Assembly: GCA_000733355.1 (NCBI GenBank)
Contig: JNVV01000022.1
Location: forward strand, 391,384-455,383
Origin: Falciphora oryzae
Lineage: Eukaryota > Ascomycota > Sordariomycetes > Magnaporthales > Magnaporthaceae
Direction of reading: 5' to 3'
Length of the DNA: 64,000 bases
This document shows, piece by piece, positions 20,394 through 32,319 of the stretch (position 1 is its first letter; each line of letters opens with the position of its first letter). The position numbers and the translations under genes are program-made. The notes under the pieces were generated by a model. The model searched no databases. It saw nothing but the letters and a program-made list of their open reading frames with translations, and was not told the origin of the DNA.

Positions 20394-22236
20394 CTTGGGC
20401 GGCTGTGAGAGGGGGTTTGTGGGTGGTGGGTTTCGTTCCGATGAGACACTGTTGCTCTTTTCACAGAACCATTGGAAATACAGAAGCGTATGATCGATAC
20501 TCTGTCCAAGTGCGACTCGTTCAAAAGAAATCTTGGGTCAAATAAAAACCAGGAATCTCGGAAATCTCCCCTTCGTAGCTGGCCCGAGAAGATATCCAGG
20601 CACAGTCACATTCCCTGCCATATGAGCCCGGCTAATGTGCCTACCTGGGCGGGCAAGTTAGCTACGCCGGCAGGCTAGTCCATGCAACGCTCGTCCAAAG
20701 AACACCCCCAGCTCGTAAAGGTGTGGGTGGGATGATGGGACCACGGTAGCCGTCAACCTGGGCTGCTCATTCTCCATCTGGAAGGTGTCTCGCCAACGCC
20801 TCCAACATTCACATAGTCTGGTTTTGGAAAGATGTATGCACCACGCTCACCAAGGCTGTCCCCACTCAGACCCCTCTCGCCTCCGTCCGGATACAGACTT
20901 TATCATCCAGCCGAAAAAGCTTGTTTGCTGCTGAAAGGCGGAGCTGACAGTGAAAACGGGGCAATGGCGGAGCCGTCTATCATGTCTGCTGCTGGGGAGC
21001 ACCAGCCGACCGGCTAGACCGATGGCCGTGTCCAATTCCACCACCACCTTGCGGTATTTACTACGTAAACGGGCGAGCAACCGAGGGAAAAGGACGTTGC
21101 ATTCGCTCCCCAAAGCATCGCAGAGAGCGGACCAGATTCCTGTTCGGTGCTAGACTCTACCCTCGTCGAGAGCGCAGCGGGCCAATAGGGGGCTCAGGGG
21201 TGGCGCCAAGCCAATTTATCAGATCCGCAATCGGCCGTTATCTGATCCGGCCGGTCCTGCGGGGGCGCGCCCCCCGCTCTCGTGCTGCCAGGGCTGGAGA
21301 ATGTCTAGCCTCGGGCTCGGCATTGTATTGCACATATAATATCCGTGATACGGAACAAGCATTTTGACACGTGGAGAAGTTGACTTTCTCGAATTTCTAC
21401 CCCAAGCGCTTCTTTACGCCGATGATGGTTACAGCCGTCCCCACCCGCGGCTCTCTTAACTTTGCGTTGGTTCCATATCTCAAGAAGTATCCATAGTGCA
21501 GAGACCGAGCACAGCTTCACTGTCGGGGCCACGATGCCGGCGGCAAAGAAAAAGGCTGATCCAAACAAGGTCAGGGCCACATGTGGATCTCGCATGCCGT
21601 TGTGCTGTTCGTTAGGGCATCACAAACATTGGCCTGCGTGCCTGGAGTCCACGGCAGACACGAGTTTGCATGGCACAATCGAATCGTACAATCATTTAGT
21701 CATAATTAACTCAGGGCCAACCCTAAATCGTGTTCGCAATGGATGGCCCGATAAATAGAAAGAGACGGAAATCCACCTAGAGAATATTAGCCCTAGTATT
21801 TCAACAAACTGAAGAGCCAACAGAAAATAGAGATCATGCTAAATCGTCGTCATAAATCCTTGTAATAACTCCACCCAAATCGTGTAATCGAAGCCTGGAA
21901 GCCGAACCTTCTGCCCGATATATCATGTAATTCTTCCTCCTTCAACCCGATACGCCCTTTCGCGAATATCATGAAACATAACTCAATAAGGTATTGGAAC
22001 CTTGCAGTAACCAACAGTCTATGCGATGTGAAGGCGTACCATAGAAGAGTGTCGAGAATGGGGAGCGCTGCCCATATAGAAGAGGAGAGCAACGAAGAGA
22101 GCTGTGAAGGAAAACATAGAGATAGAAAAAAGGAGAAAGGGCGAAGTGAAAAAGAGTGACGCGGAATGCCATGAATCGAAATAGCTCGTTCGTAACGGCA
22201 GCACTGACGCTGAAGACGATACCAGACCGTAACGTA
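20394..22236. other. 1.8-kb region without a supported gene
   Basis: I see no coding sequence with recognisable domains. A pair of imperfect direct repeats containing TTATC (reverse of GATAA) lies at 21216-21253. The 21770-22200 part is more A/T-rich than its surroundings and forms the 3' flank of the next minus-strand gene. Confidence 0.4.
21216..21253. repeat. Imperfect direct repeat with two GATA-type sites
   Basis: TTATCAGATCCG at 21216 recurs as TTATCTGATCCGGCCG at 21238. Both copies hold TTATC, the complement of the GATAA core bound by fungal GATA factors. Regulatory use is not shown. Confidence 0.4.
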
Positions 22237-23988
22237 TCAAGTGAGGGTGGCAAGCATGGCGCGCAGAAGCTTGGGAGGGGGACCTGCGGTTACGAGAAAC
22301 AAACAAGTCAGCGCGGCTGAAAATCTCGGCGAGAGCAGAAGCCAGGTGACCGCACCTCTTGAATATTGGGTCGTGCCTTCACCGATACTTCGGCACACTG
22401 ATGGACATCCTACCTTTCTTGTCCTTCTCGATGCGCACGCCCCGCCGTGGCTCCTCGACCTTCTCCACCCGTTCTTCGTAGATGACGAGCTGGCCGTCGC
22501 TCAGCCTCTCGGCCCGGACAAGGTCGCCGCGAGAGTGGGACCGATGTCTGCTGCGGTGCTTGCGGTCCACCAGAGCCAGCGGGCCGACGCTGATCTCGTC
22601 CGACACCTCGCGGTATTCGCGGTAGCCGTGCGGGCCGGCGTCCACGATGACGGGAGTCCGCGTCGAGTCCGTCGTGTACGAGCTGTATGTGGCGGTTGAG
22701 CGCGCCGGCGATGTGTCGCGTACCACCATGGTCGTGGTTGTGTTCACGACGGGCGGGGCAACGGGGGCAGGGGGTGGCGCCGGGGGTGCGGCGTTGACGA
22801 TGATGGGCGGCTCCTCCCTGTAAACCACTGACGGCGGCGGCGGCGGCGCCACCCAAACCTCCTCGCGGCGCCTCTCCTCGATCACTTCACCGGCTTCGGA
22901 ACGAGCAGCCAAGATCTCGACCTCGCCTGAGAAATTTATGCGTCAGTATTTCCAATGATTCAAAGTGGTTGTCTTATTCACGGAAGAGGCGGGGCTTACT
23001 CTTCTTAAACTCTTCGCTTAGCCTGAGCAGATCGTCAATGTTCTCCTGGCCAAGTGCGCGCTGGATGATAATCGTGTTTCCCTATCGTCCGAGGACATCC
23101 ACGTTAGCAAAGCAAATCGGAAAAAAACAGCATAATCCTAGAATATGCTTTTTGATATCTCAACTCAATTCCAAAGTGACGGCGAAAGCTTACCTCTTCC
23201 TCAAAGGGATATCCCAGTTCAATGATAGCCCGCTTGGAAACGAGCTTGGCAGGGATGCGTGTCTTTCCCTTCTTAGGATACTCGCTCTTGACCGTGGTGG
23301 TGGTGCGGGATGATGAGCTGCTGGTGGTGCTGGACGATCTGGAGCTGCTGCGGATGGTGCTGCTGCGATGGCTCCGGGTGCGAGAGCGGCTGCGCTCTCG
23401 CCTGCGAGTCCGGACAACCTCGCGCTCACGCACAGTGCGTTCCGGGTACACGTGGAAATCGTCGTCGCCGTAGTGGACCGGGTCCGAGATGCGGATCTCC
23501 TCCATGTTCTCGTAGCGGTGCGGCGGGGGCAGCGCGCGGGTCCGTGGCAGGGGGATGGGAACGTACGGGGCAGGGTGGTAGTCCTCGCGACAAGCGGGCG
23601 GGCCATACTCCTCGACGTGGTCATGGAAGCCCCTGGGGCGGCGGTCGAATGTATCGAGGCTCGACCGACGCCTTAGCAGCGTGCCAGGGCGTTGCGGCCT
23701 ACGGGGCGAGGGGCTTCGAAGATCCTTCTCGATTGTGACGCGACGCTCATACTCCCCGCGGCGTGGCGAAGAGGGACGGCGGGCGAAACGGGGCTCATCG
23801 TCGTAGTAGCGGCGCTCCTGACGGACGAAGTCGTCGTCCAAGGTCGATCTCCGTCTCTCGTCCTCACGGAGGCGGAGCGGGGGCGACGCACGTCTCGTGT
23901 AGCTACGGACGTCGTCGTCATCATCGTAACGGCTGCGCTCGTCAAAGCGGGCGCCCCCTCGATCCCATCGGTCGCCGCGGTTGGCCAT
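22237..23988 (-). CDS. Arg/Ser/Asp-rich fungal protein with a YPFEEE-type conserved segment
   Basis: Exons are 23194-23988, 23000-23081, 22414-22926 and 22237-22283, giving 478 aa. I start at ATG 23988 (MANRGDRWDRGG). The first 200 residues are Arg/Asp/Ser/Pro-rich with SPSPRR-like units. A compact conserved-looking segment then spans the first intron: TRIPAKLVSKRAIIELGYPF, then EEE joined to GNTIIIQRALGQENIDDLLR. I recall this type of segment in many ascomycete proteins (possibly Pfam DUF8035), with no known function. A Pro-rich stretch and RKHRSRHRSHSR follow. The 3' end is ambiguous: removing a 130-bp intron (CTGAC branch, CCGCAG acceptor) gives a tail PPPKLLRAMLATLT; reading through gives RMSISVPKYR with a stop at 22379. 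Nuclear or RNA-linked function is suggested only by the composition. Confidence 0.72.
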
Positions 23989-26900
23989 GGCTTGCGTGTG
24001 TCTTGGATGAACTGACGTGGGGTGATTGATGTATGCGGGAAGCCGCTGTCCGGAGGCGGCTGGGTGACACGACACCACGCCTGTTTTTTATTCTCTTTTT
24101 TTCCCCGTCTGCCCGACAAGCAGATGTGTCTGCTTCGGTCTGGGACGAAGAGGTCGGGTTGTTGAGGGGTGCGGTCTGGGCAAAGCGTTGATGTGACGAG
24201 AGTGTTTCGAAAGAAGTTATAAAAGACAAAAAACCAAGCGCTCGAGAATGCGGTAACGGCAAGGGTTATGGGGAGAGCGAGATGGATTTCTGCCGGAGGA
24301 TGGTGTGGCAGCTGCAGCAGTCGACAGAGCAGGGGAGTGGGGCCTGGTGGTTCGAGACGTGGGATTGGGAGGGGGAAAGTTGGCGGGCGAGGCGATGACG
24401 ACACCTGGACCGGGGTCTTGGTGGGAAAAGAGGGTGCCGCTGGCACAGGCTCGGCAGTAGAAGGGTGTCTGTTCCCGTCCTGTTGAACTAACGGATCTTT
24501 GCTGCAGCGGGTGCAGGCTGCAGGCGGGCGGTCAACTGCAATGCCTGCCACTCAGAGCCCACGACGCTAGCACCGTCGCTCTCGACTGGCTTGACGGCTC
24601 AACTGCAGAAGGCGGACCAGCGGCGAGTCGATGACGAGAGGCTAGGTAGGACCTTTGAACTCCTACGGTCGAGGATCCAAAATGGAAAAGAAAAAAATGT
24701 GGTCAAATTCTCCCCACGCCCTCTGGCAACTCCAGGGATTAAAGAACGAGCGGGTCTCGTGTCGCGCGGCCTGGCGAGTCACGAGCTTGCACACTGTTCC
24801 AGCGTGTGGTGGATGGTTGTCTCTGTCCTGGAGAGGCTTGGTCCCTGATGATCTTGGTCCCTGTGGTCCTGTGGGATAAATGTCTTTCTCCTGGGTGGAT
24901 GGCGGAAACGGAAAAGGGGAACAGCACAGAGGAGCAACGAAGAAATGGCCGGGTCCTATCCTTGGGAGGGTTGGATGTGTGTGGTCCTGTAATCCGTGGG
25001 TGCCTGGGTATCGCCTGGTAGGGTGATCTGTGGTCCTTCCTGGTTGGTGACTCTGGGGGATCACGTCTCACCCAACTCCCGTATCAAGGAGGAATGCTGT
25101 GTGTACTGTGTGCGGGCACGCAGCAGAGGGGTGCTGAGACCCGGAGAGCAGCTGGATCAGGTCACACACCGAAGCCGAGCCCGCAAAATGCTAGGCGGTC
25201 AGGAGAGCACGATTTTCTGAAGAGGGGAAAGACGGGGTGGGAAAAGCCTGCTGTGCTCCTTGTGTGTTATCACCGTCTATTAAGACGCCTCGGAACGTCA
25301 GACGCGAGCGCCAGCAGGCAATTTGTACTCCTAGATGCCCCTGAGCTTTTGGTCGTCGCGGTTTTACAGGCACACGGCACCGAGCGCGGCAACGTCGTAT
25401 TTCCTGCTGTGGCATCTTCTGGATTCTGGGCTCCTGGCGCCCGCGCTGTGTGGGCCTCCAAAAAGCCGGTTTCTTGTGCTTCGCTGCAGCTGGAAGCCAG
25501 GGCCAGGGCAGCTGTCGTCATGCCCAATGGAACGGTTCACAGCAAATGCGAGTCCTGATGGGTCGAGTTGGACCCAGCGCCATTCTTGTGCGCAAACGAT
25601 AACGGGCGCCCCAAATTGGCTGCCCCCACCTCGAGCAGGCGAGCTGAGATGATCTCCTGCTATCATCCTGGGGCATCCCAGAAAATCACCGTCGCACTCG
25701 GGCGGTCAGGCCTCAAAATCTCGATCCCACGACAGATCCCGTTGCGGCCAATGTCCGGATAATTCATCTTTGGCGCTATTCGGGCAGCAACAAGCCCCTC
25801 TCCGCTCCCCGCCTTGGGCATCGGAGATGGTCTCGATTTTCCCGTGTGTGCTACTGTAGTTCTCGCCGCTGCCGATCCGTCACATGCCACAACCTTGTGA
25901 GTGCATGCGTGTGAGTGACCGTTGCGTGCGTGAGTGATCGCGCGTGTCAGTGTCTGGTGTCAGTTGAGCGTGCTCGAGGCGTGCAGCTGGCTCCCTGTCC
26001 CTCGCAAGACAAGTCGCGGATGTCGGCTGAGCCCCTGCATTCCCGCCCGCGTCGCCTCGGCCCCGACGCCTGGCTAAGACCCTTGGTCGAAAGCTCCTGC
26101 TCGGCTCTGCCCTGCGTGAGGCGTTTTCACCGTTGTGGCCTCATCCTGCATGCGGCAATTGTTGACCGGTGGGTGCATTTTGGGGCCAAAGATTGCATGC
26201 CGTCCAAGGGAAAACACCAGAGCTCAAGCCCACAGGGTGCTAGCCAGTCCGATCTTGAGCCCTCATGTGCGATGACGTCGGTCGTCGTTTAGCGAACATG
26301 AAAATTCCCCCAGACAGCACAGCGCCGGAGCCTTTGCAGCCCAAGTGGAACCCACCATCGCCGAGCTCCAGGAGCCGGCGGAGCTGCCGCTATCCATTGA
26401 GAGCGGCTGCTGCAATTGCCCAACCATTGAGACCATTTGCCCTTCTCAGGGCACGGGGCCTAGTCTCAAGCGACCGTCTCTGGCCCAGGTCAAGGTCCCT
26501 CCCGCCGCCCGAGGTCCCCTGGAGCGAGCCAAGTTCGATCGTGGTGCCAGTGGGAGTTTCCATGCATCGCGCGCGCCATGTGTCTACTCAGCGTATCCTC
26601 CACATGGAGAGGCGGCGCCTTCTCCGGTCTGTTCTTGGCAGGCATTTCGCTGCCGCCGGCTTCTCTGGCAACCGCAAACGGTCGTACGACATTGGACGCA
26701 TTGCTAAACTGTTTTATTGGACAAACCCGGCCGTTGCCGTCGTCCCTAGTTCTCCAATTCCCCCGCCCGCTGCAACAGATACGGGTACGGCCTCTCGGAT
26801 GTCCCGAAATATAGCCTGTATTTTATGGATGGATGTTACAATAGTCTATGCACTGGAGGAACTCACGCAGCCTTCCAGGACCGAGACTAGTGGGTGTGGA

Positions 26901-27070
26901 CGCGCCAGATACATAGCATTACGGTAGGCCGAAGTACAAACTTCAGCCATCCCATTTTTACCTTTCGTTTGCCCGTTACGCTTGTCGATTCGCGGGTTCA
27001 GCCGGCAAAAACATGAGCAAAACAAAACGTTCCTCCGGCCCGCCTTCTCACACTGACAAGCAAATGCTCA
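23989..27070. other. 3.1-kb region without a supported gene
   Basis: Frames of 60-290 aa occur on both strands, but none has a recognisable domain, intron logic or consistent codon bias, and several overlap each other antisense. The first kilobase is probably the promoter and 5' leader of the minus-strand gene ending at 23988. The remainder may hold non-coding transcripts; I see nothing that proves it. Confidence 0.4.
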
Positions 27071-29660
27071 TTACGACCCGTTGGCCGGCGCACAGCATCC
27101 GTTTCCTCCATGCCCGTTCCCGCCCGAAGCCGTGCCGTTACTCGGCCTGGCCCCACCGCTGCCAAAGGCGAGCCTGCTCATGGCGTCGGTCGCGTCGAGG
27201 GCGCCGCCGCCGCCCGCCCGGACCTGGCTGGGCGTGCTGGCGTACGACGGCGGCACGTCCATGACGGGGTTGTTGGCGAAGAAGTTGCGCGGCCGCAGCA
27301 GCAGCGTCACGCCCTCGGCCGGCATCACGGGGAAGTCCTCGGGCGCGGGGAAGTGCGTGACGCCGAACGTGTGCCACAGCACAATGTCCTCGTCCGCCAC
27401 CGCCTCGGTGCCGTCGCCGATCCACTCGGGCAAACCCCGCAACGGCTCGCCGCTCGTCTGCGGCACGTGCCGGCCCGCGGGCCAGAGCTGGTCGTCTCGG
27501 TCTGTTTTGCTCGTTGTTTGAGCGGGGGAGTCAGCACTCTTCTCGCGCTGATTGGAGACTCTAAGGTTAAAGGGCACTTCGTACATTTGGTCACATGCAC
27601 CGCGTGCCTCGCGAACCCGGCTCGCTTCCAAACAAGGGAGTTCTCCTTGGGCAGCAGGCCGGGAACCTCCCGACTAACGAGCTTGTATGTGGATGGCTTG
27701 CCGCTGTAGGGGTGCACGACGCTTTCGTTGGAAATATCCCACGTCCGCGATGTGTTGCCGTCGTAGTCTGTCTTGGCCTGCTCCGTGGTCTCCAGTCTCG
27801 CCCTGCGTGCGTAGAAGGCGTTTCCGTAGAAGTTCTGGGGGCTTCCGACGGGGGCGTCCGACGGCACCGCGTCCACGGCGAAGATTGTGTTCTTGGGGCC
27901 GTCCACGTTGGGGTCGATCCTCAGGCAAAATAAATGCTGGTGGTTGTGGGCATTGACACCTTGAGACAAATACCGAAAAGGGGTGAGCAGGGCGTTACAG
28001 ACGACGTCTCGCAAGCTCACAAGGGGTATCTACCGCTTGAGAAGCTTACCTGGGTACACCTGGGTTCCCCATCCAAGGGTGTCTTCGTCAGGGTTCATCG
28101 CGTATGTGTTGAGAATACCGGTGAGCTTGATCTCCGGCTGGATAGTGCCGTCTTGCTGTGCGTGTGTTAGTTCGGCCGGTGCCCTGCCAGTATGTAACTG
28201 GTGTCGCCATGATAAACAACTTACGTGAAAGATCCACTAGAGACAGAGTCGAGATTATCACGTCAGCAAGCGGCAACAGAGGAAACAAAACAGCACATAC
28301 CGTCTTGCAACGTGGGACCCATTACATACCTGAATGGCATACTCGTAATTTGCAGCCGTAAACACTTGCTGGATAACCAGCTTCCGAGCTCTTGTGACAA
28401 TGGTCGAATTGTCCCTGAAATCCGTGTGCTTGAAGAGGATCCCGGTATCCTCCTCGTGGATGCAGATGGCATTCTTGATGGTGTCGATCGATCCGTCGCC
28501 GCGTGGGAAAGTGGCATCGAGGTAGTGGATAGATCCTTTGCAGTCGCACCCGAGCGACAGACTGTTCGTCATGTAGCCTGCGCCGTACTCTCCCAGGTCG
28601 AATGCGTGCTTTCGCTGATGGGGGTACTCGGGGTTGCCGCTGTTCGAGTGGTTAGCATGAGCAAAAATTCACCCGTCCTGTACCCAGCCTTTACAAATGA
28701 AGTATCGGGAAAATACAACGACATACTAGGGAACCACCATCTCAGCAAGTGACATCCGATAGAATATGGGGCGCACCCTGCCCTTGTCGTTGAATGTGAT
28801 GTTGTTGAGTATGATTCCCTCCCTGTAGTTGAAGCCGATGTGGAACTTCCAGTTCTGCCACTCGATCTCTCTGCCATTCATGGTGAACGAAACGCCATCC
28901 GGCTGGGTGATGTAGATTGCCTTCAGGTCTTTGCGGTACCCGCCCTGCTTCTCGATGGCGGCGGGGTGGTAGTTGATGGGCGGGGTCTTGCTCAGGGGCC
29001 GCCGCACCCTCGGGATATCAATGTGCACAATCTCTTTCTTCCCTGCGTCGTAGATAGGACAGAAGTCTAGCGGGTACTGGTATTGGCAGTCGTCAACATC
29101 CGGGCGGTAGTACATGAGGGCCTGCTGCAAGCGGACCAGGCTCCCGTGGCGGTCGTCGTAGCCTATGGTCCAAGGGTCACAGTACACCTTGTGCATGTCC
29201 TCCTTTGGGATCCCGCTCAGCTCGCACTGCTCAATGACCTTGGGGTCGGTGCGGCATAGGTATTCAACCGCCTGAAGCTCCTCCATCATAATGCTAAGCG
29301 TCGTATCTTCATGTTAGCAACGGCCTCAGGGGGGCACCAGACTGACACCCGCACTCACATGGGCTGTTCGCCTTCAGCGTGCTCCCACTTGACGATTTCC
29401 CCGGCCGCCAGATCCACCAGGCCATCAAAGACCTTGCCGCCCGGAGCGATGACAACGACGTCGGCGACCCGGGTAGGTCTTGGTGCGCCTTGCAGATCGG
29501 CGAGCCAGGCCGTCATCTCGACCTTGCGCGGCTCGTGCAGCGAGACAACGTTGAAGTGGACATCTCCATGAGCTTTCCTCACCACCGATATAGCGGCGGC
29601 TATTTCGTCTCCCGTTAGGGGATCAAAAGGGTGCGGGGGTGTGACGAAGGTTGATCTCAT
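27071..29660 (-). CDS. Copper amine oxidase (primary-amine oxidase)
   Basis: A seven-exon gene giving 700 aa, the usual size: 29359-29660, 28727-29293, 28330-28639, 28225-28236 (12 nt), 28050-28155, 27585-27959 and 27071-27501. It oxidises primary amines to aldehydes with release of ammonia and hydrogen peroxide, using Cu(II) and topaquinone. Seen in sequence: the cofactor motif NYEY, whose Tyr388 would become topaquinone; the probable catalytic base Asp304 in HAFDLGEYGAGYMTN; and copper ligands His437 and His439 (AHNHQH) and His607 (VTHFPAPEDFP). The two small N-terminal domains (from QAVEYLCRTDPKV) precede the catalytic beta-sandwich. The 12-nt exon encodes WIFH directly after YEYAIQ and is needed to give WIFHQDGTIQPEIKL. 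There is no signal peptide or clear PTS1. The C-terminal Gly/Asn-rich tail is likely disordered. Confidence 0.95.
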
Positions 29661-31703
29661 GATGGCTGCGGAGCTGTTTACCCACTCTGGACAAATTGTG
29701 TATAAGTGCGTGGCTGTTTACGTGCGCGGACGTCGAAGGCAGCCGAGATTCTGGAGGAGGGTAGGCCAGGGGGCCAGCTCGCTGGGTTACGATAGCCACT
29801 TATATGTCGAAGAGGGCAATGCGAGCCTGGACGCGATCTCGGAGAGACTGCGTTGATCTGGCGCAAAGCAGGCGCTGGCATGATGTCCTAGCTATCCCCA
29901 GAGTCGTGGTTCTTGCCGTTTTGGGAAGGTATACCGCCGACATCGATCCATTAGCAACAGAAATAACTCATTGGTTGGGCCCATGATTGTGAAGGTTGCA
30001 GGCCCATCGGCCGGTAGATCTCCCAAGGCGTGGAGATGCCCGGGTTTCTATCGTGCCCGGTTAGTATACATACATCACATACAGAGCTCGCGTACGAAAA
30101 TGACAACCAGCCCCAATGTACCGACTAGGCCCCCCATGTTAGAAACGGCCCAATCGGGCCAATAAATAGAAAAAATCATCCTTGTGGGAAAAGATACAAC
30201 CGCACCGGTCGGAGAGCTCAACAACGCATTGAGGAGGGCTTCCGTAAGCAACGCCTCTCAACCCCGCACCAAAGGCAATCGCGTTGATCGAGATCACGGC
30301 CGGCCGGCTCTTTGGGCCTCAACGCACTGCAATCCGGCTACCAATCCGGCTATTTTTTGATGGCAATCCCCTCAATTTTCGCAGGAGAACACGGGCTAAT
30401 TATCAACGTCTTCAACGGCAGGCAAACAGTTTTACTGAATGCTACAATCCGTGTTCGCACGCTCTATTTTGATGCACGTTACTGCCAACGAAAGATTGTT
30501 AAAGTCACCAGCTTTGGCCGCCACCAAATCCGCCTTCTCCGGGGACGTGTTTTGGCGGCCTGGGAGGCCGTGCCAAAGAGCTTTTTGCAGGCCCAGCTGG
30601 ACACCATGCACCAGAGGATGCATGATGTGATCAACGCCAACGGAATACATACGAAATGGTGAAAAGGAGGTGGGAATAGCTCCAAAAACGAAACTGACAG
30701 CATGAAAATTGAGGCGATAGGATCAGATTGCAGATCAGCCAGGGACCCTGTTGTTGTCAGAGTTACTTAACCCCTGGTCGTTACTTACCGATCTGACCTA
30801 CGTAATGGTCGATAAGACAAGTTCGCGCTCTTCGGGTAGATGGAGGGGACCAAGCCGAGGCCGGGAACACAGAGAGGGGGTGATAAGCCAGGCCCGCTTT
30901 CGCTACTTGGGGGTCCAGCTACATAAATCTGGGACTGACCGCGTGTTATTGCCCAAAGCAGGTATTTCAAGCAGCGCCGCGCATGCAGGTTGATGTCGTG
31001 CCCGGCATCTGGCGGCGCAACACCCATTGTCGCAGTATGTAGGTAGGAGAGATATCACGCACTTGCTTTCTGTGGCGGACCCATGGAATTTGGTGGTTTG
31101 CCCCTGACGACTGACAAGGTAAACAAACAGACCCTACACCAAAACCTTGAGTCCCATGGCTCTGGCGCCAGGTGCTTACATGCCTCACCTTCTGTAATAT
31201 CCACCCGACTCTGCTTGTAATGGTTACCCACTGTCTCTGCCCGTTGATTGGTTGTCGAAGGTTCGTCCTCTCCCAGCAAACAGGTTCGCCCCAGCTACGG
31301 CGTATTCCCTTTCATGTCGGCCGCCGCATTCGTGGTGACCGATTTCTCTTGTAGAATAAACCAGTAAGACTACAATCTCTAAATAACGGGCATATAACGG
31401 GTGGTCAAAGCACTTAGCATCCAGTTATGCCAATCTGCTGGTGTATGTGCTTTCCTTCTCTCATCTAAAGGAGCCTGGGCCAACTCGATAGCCCAGGACT
31501 TTTGCACAGTGGCTGAGCCCATAACCTCTCTCGGGCTCTCCTGTGAGCTGCTAGGGCCGTTGGATTTATATAGAATATTTACTCTAGAGTCAATGGCCCA
31601 GCTTTCTTCGCGTCGAGCCAGCCATGGCCGTCACTGAGCCAGAGAGGAAGCCTACGACCCGAGGCTGCCCGAGGCGCAACGCCACCTTGACGGTTCGGCG
31701 GTC
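29661..31703. other. Gene-poor 2-kb region with a transposase relic
   Basis: Upstream region of the amine oxidase gene. Apart from the Tc1/mariner-like tail at 30540-30662 I find no coding sequence. The stretch is more A/T-rich than most of the window. Confidence 0.45.
30540..30662 (+). mobile_element. Relic of a Tc1/mariner-type transposase C-terminus
   Basis: The last about 40 codons of a frame here read LRGRVLAAWEAVPKSFLQAQ followed by LDTMHQRMHDVINANGIHTK-W and a stop. The spacing of AAW, the middle Met/Arg and a final G-x-HTK(W/Y) resembles the C-terminal end of Tc1/mariner DDE transposases. The upstream part carrying the DDE residues is missing or unrecognisable, and I see no terminal inverted repeats, so this is at most a decayed fragment. 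Confidence 0.45.
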
Positions 31704-32025
31704 ATGTCTTTCGCAAATAGGTGCCTGCCTAACTCCATGCCTGCGCGTTTTTCAGCGCGCAGGACGAGGAAGATCGCAAGGTGTGGATCGCCAAGAAAGG
31801 GCGGGAGGAGCTGAACGAGTCCATGACAGCATACTGGAAAGATAGAGAAGACGAGTCTAGCGATGCTGGCAAAGATGTGGTGCTAACCCATTCGACAAGG
31901 AGATCCCATACGTGGCGCAGCCGGAGCGAAATCAGAGGAGACAGGCTGGGCTCCTGATGTGCGAGATCGAGCGCCTAAAGCCTGAGGATATCGACTACGA
32001 TGCCGACGGCGAGATGGAGGAGTAA
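31704..32025 (+). pseudogene. Small gene or broken gene of unknown family
   Basis: Starting from ATG 31704, a 17-nt exon, a candidate 35-bp intron (31721-31755, with CTAAC and TTTTCAG) and a second exon give MSFANSAQDEEDRKVWIAKK, continuing acidic and helical through LNESMTAYWKD. At about 31880 the sensible frame changes by one base and continues NPFDKEIPYVAQPERNQ, then LKPEDIDYDADGEMEE and a stop at 32025. Either a one-base lesion broke the gene or a second very short intron (44 nt) is removed. The intron sizes are below the usual fungal minimum, so I favour a damaged copy. I recognise no family. Confidence 0.4.
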
Positions 32026-32319
32026 CTTGCCTGGGGTCTATAACGTGGAGGGCGACATTGGAGGAGTACACGATCTGCTGCTGCTATGGGAGATTAGCTG
32101 CTATACGCAACCTTTAAACAATGAATACCCATAGGATGATGGTACCTAGGTTGGTAGGTACCCAATCAAGGCCCCGCTCCCCCTTGGCCTGATTTTTTCT
32201 TTCGTCCAAATACCGCTCATATCACCGGCACTTTGCCAGTCCGACGATGTACCCTGGCAAGTCGAATTCAGGAGAAAGAGAATCGGCTGGCCGCGACCGG
32301 CAGCCTCCCCAAGGAAGAG

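Noticed and set aside
25094..26927. Several 70-220-aa frames between 25 and 27 kb
   Set aside because: No conserved motifs, overlapping frames on both strands, and no plausible splice structure.
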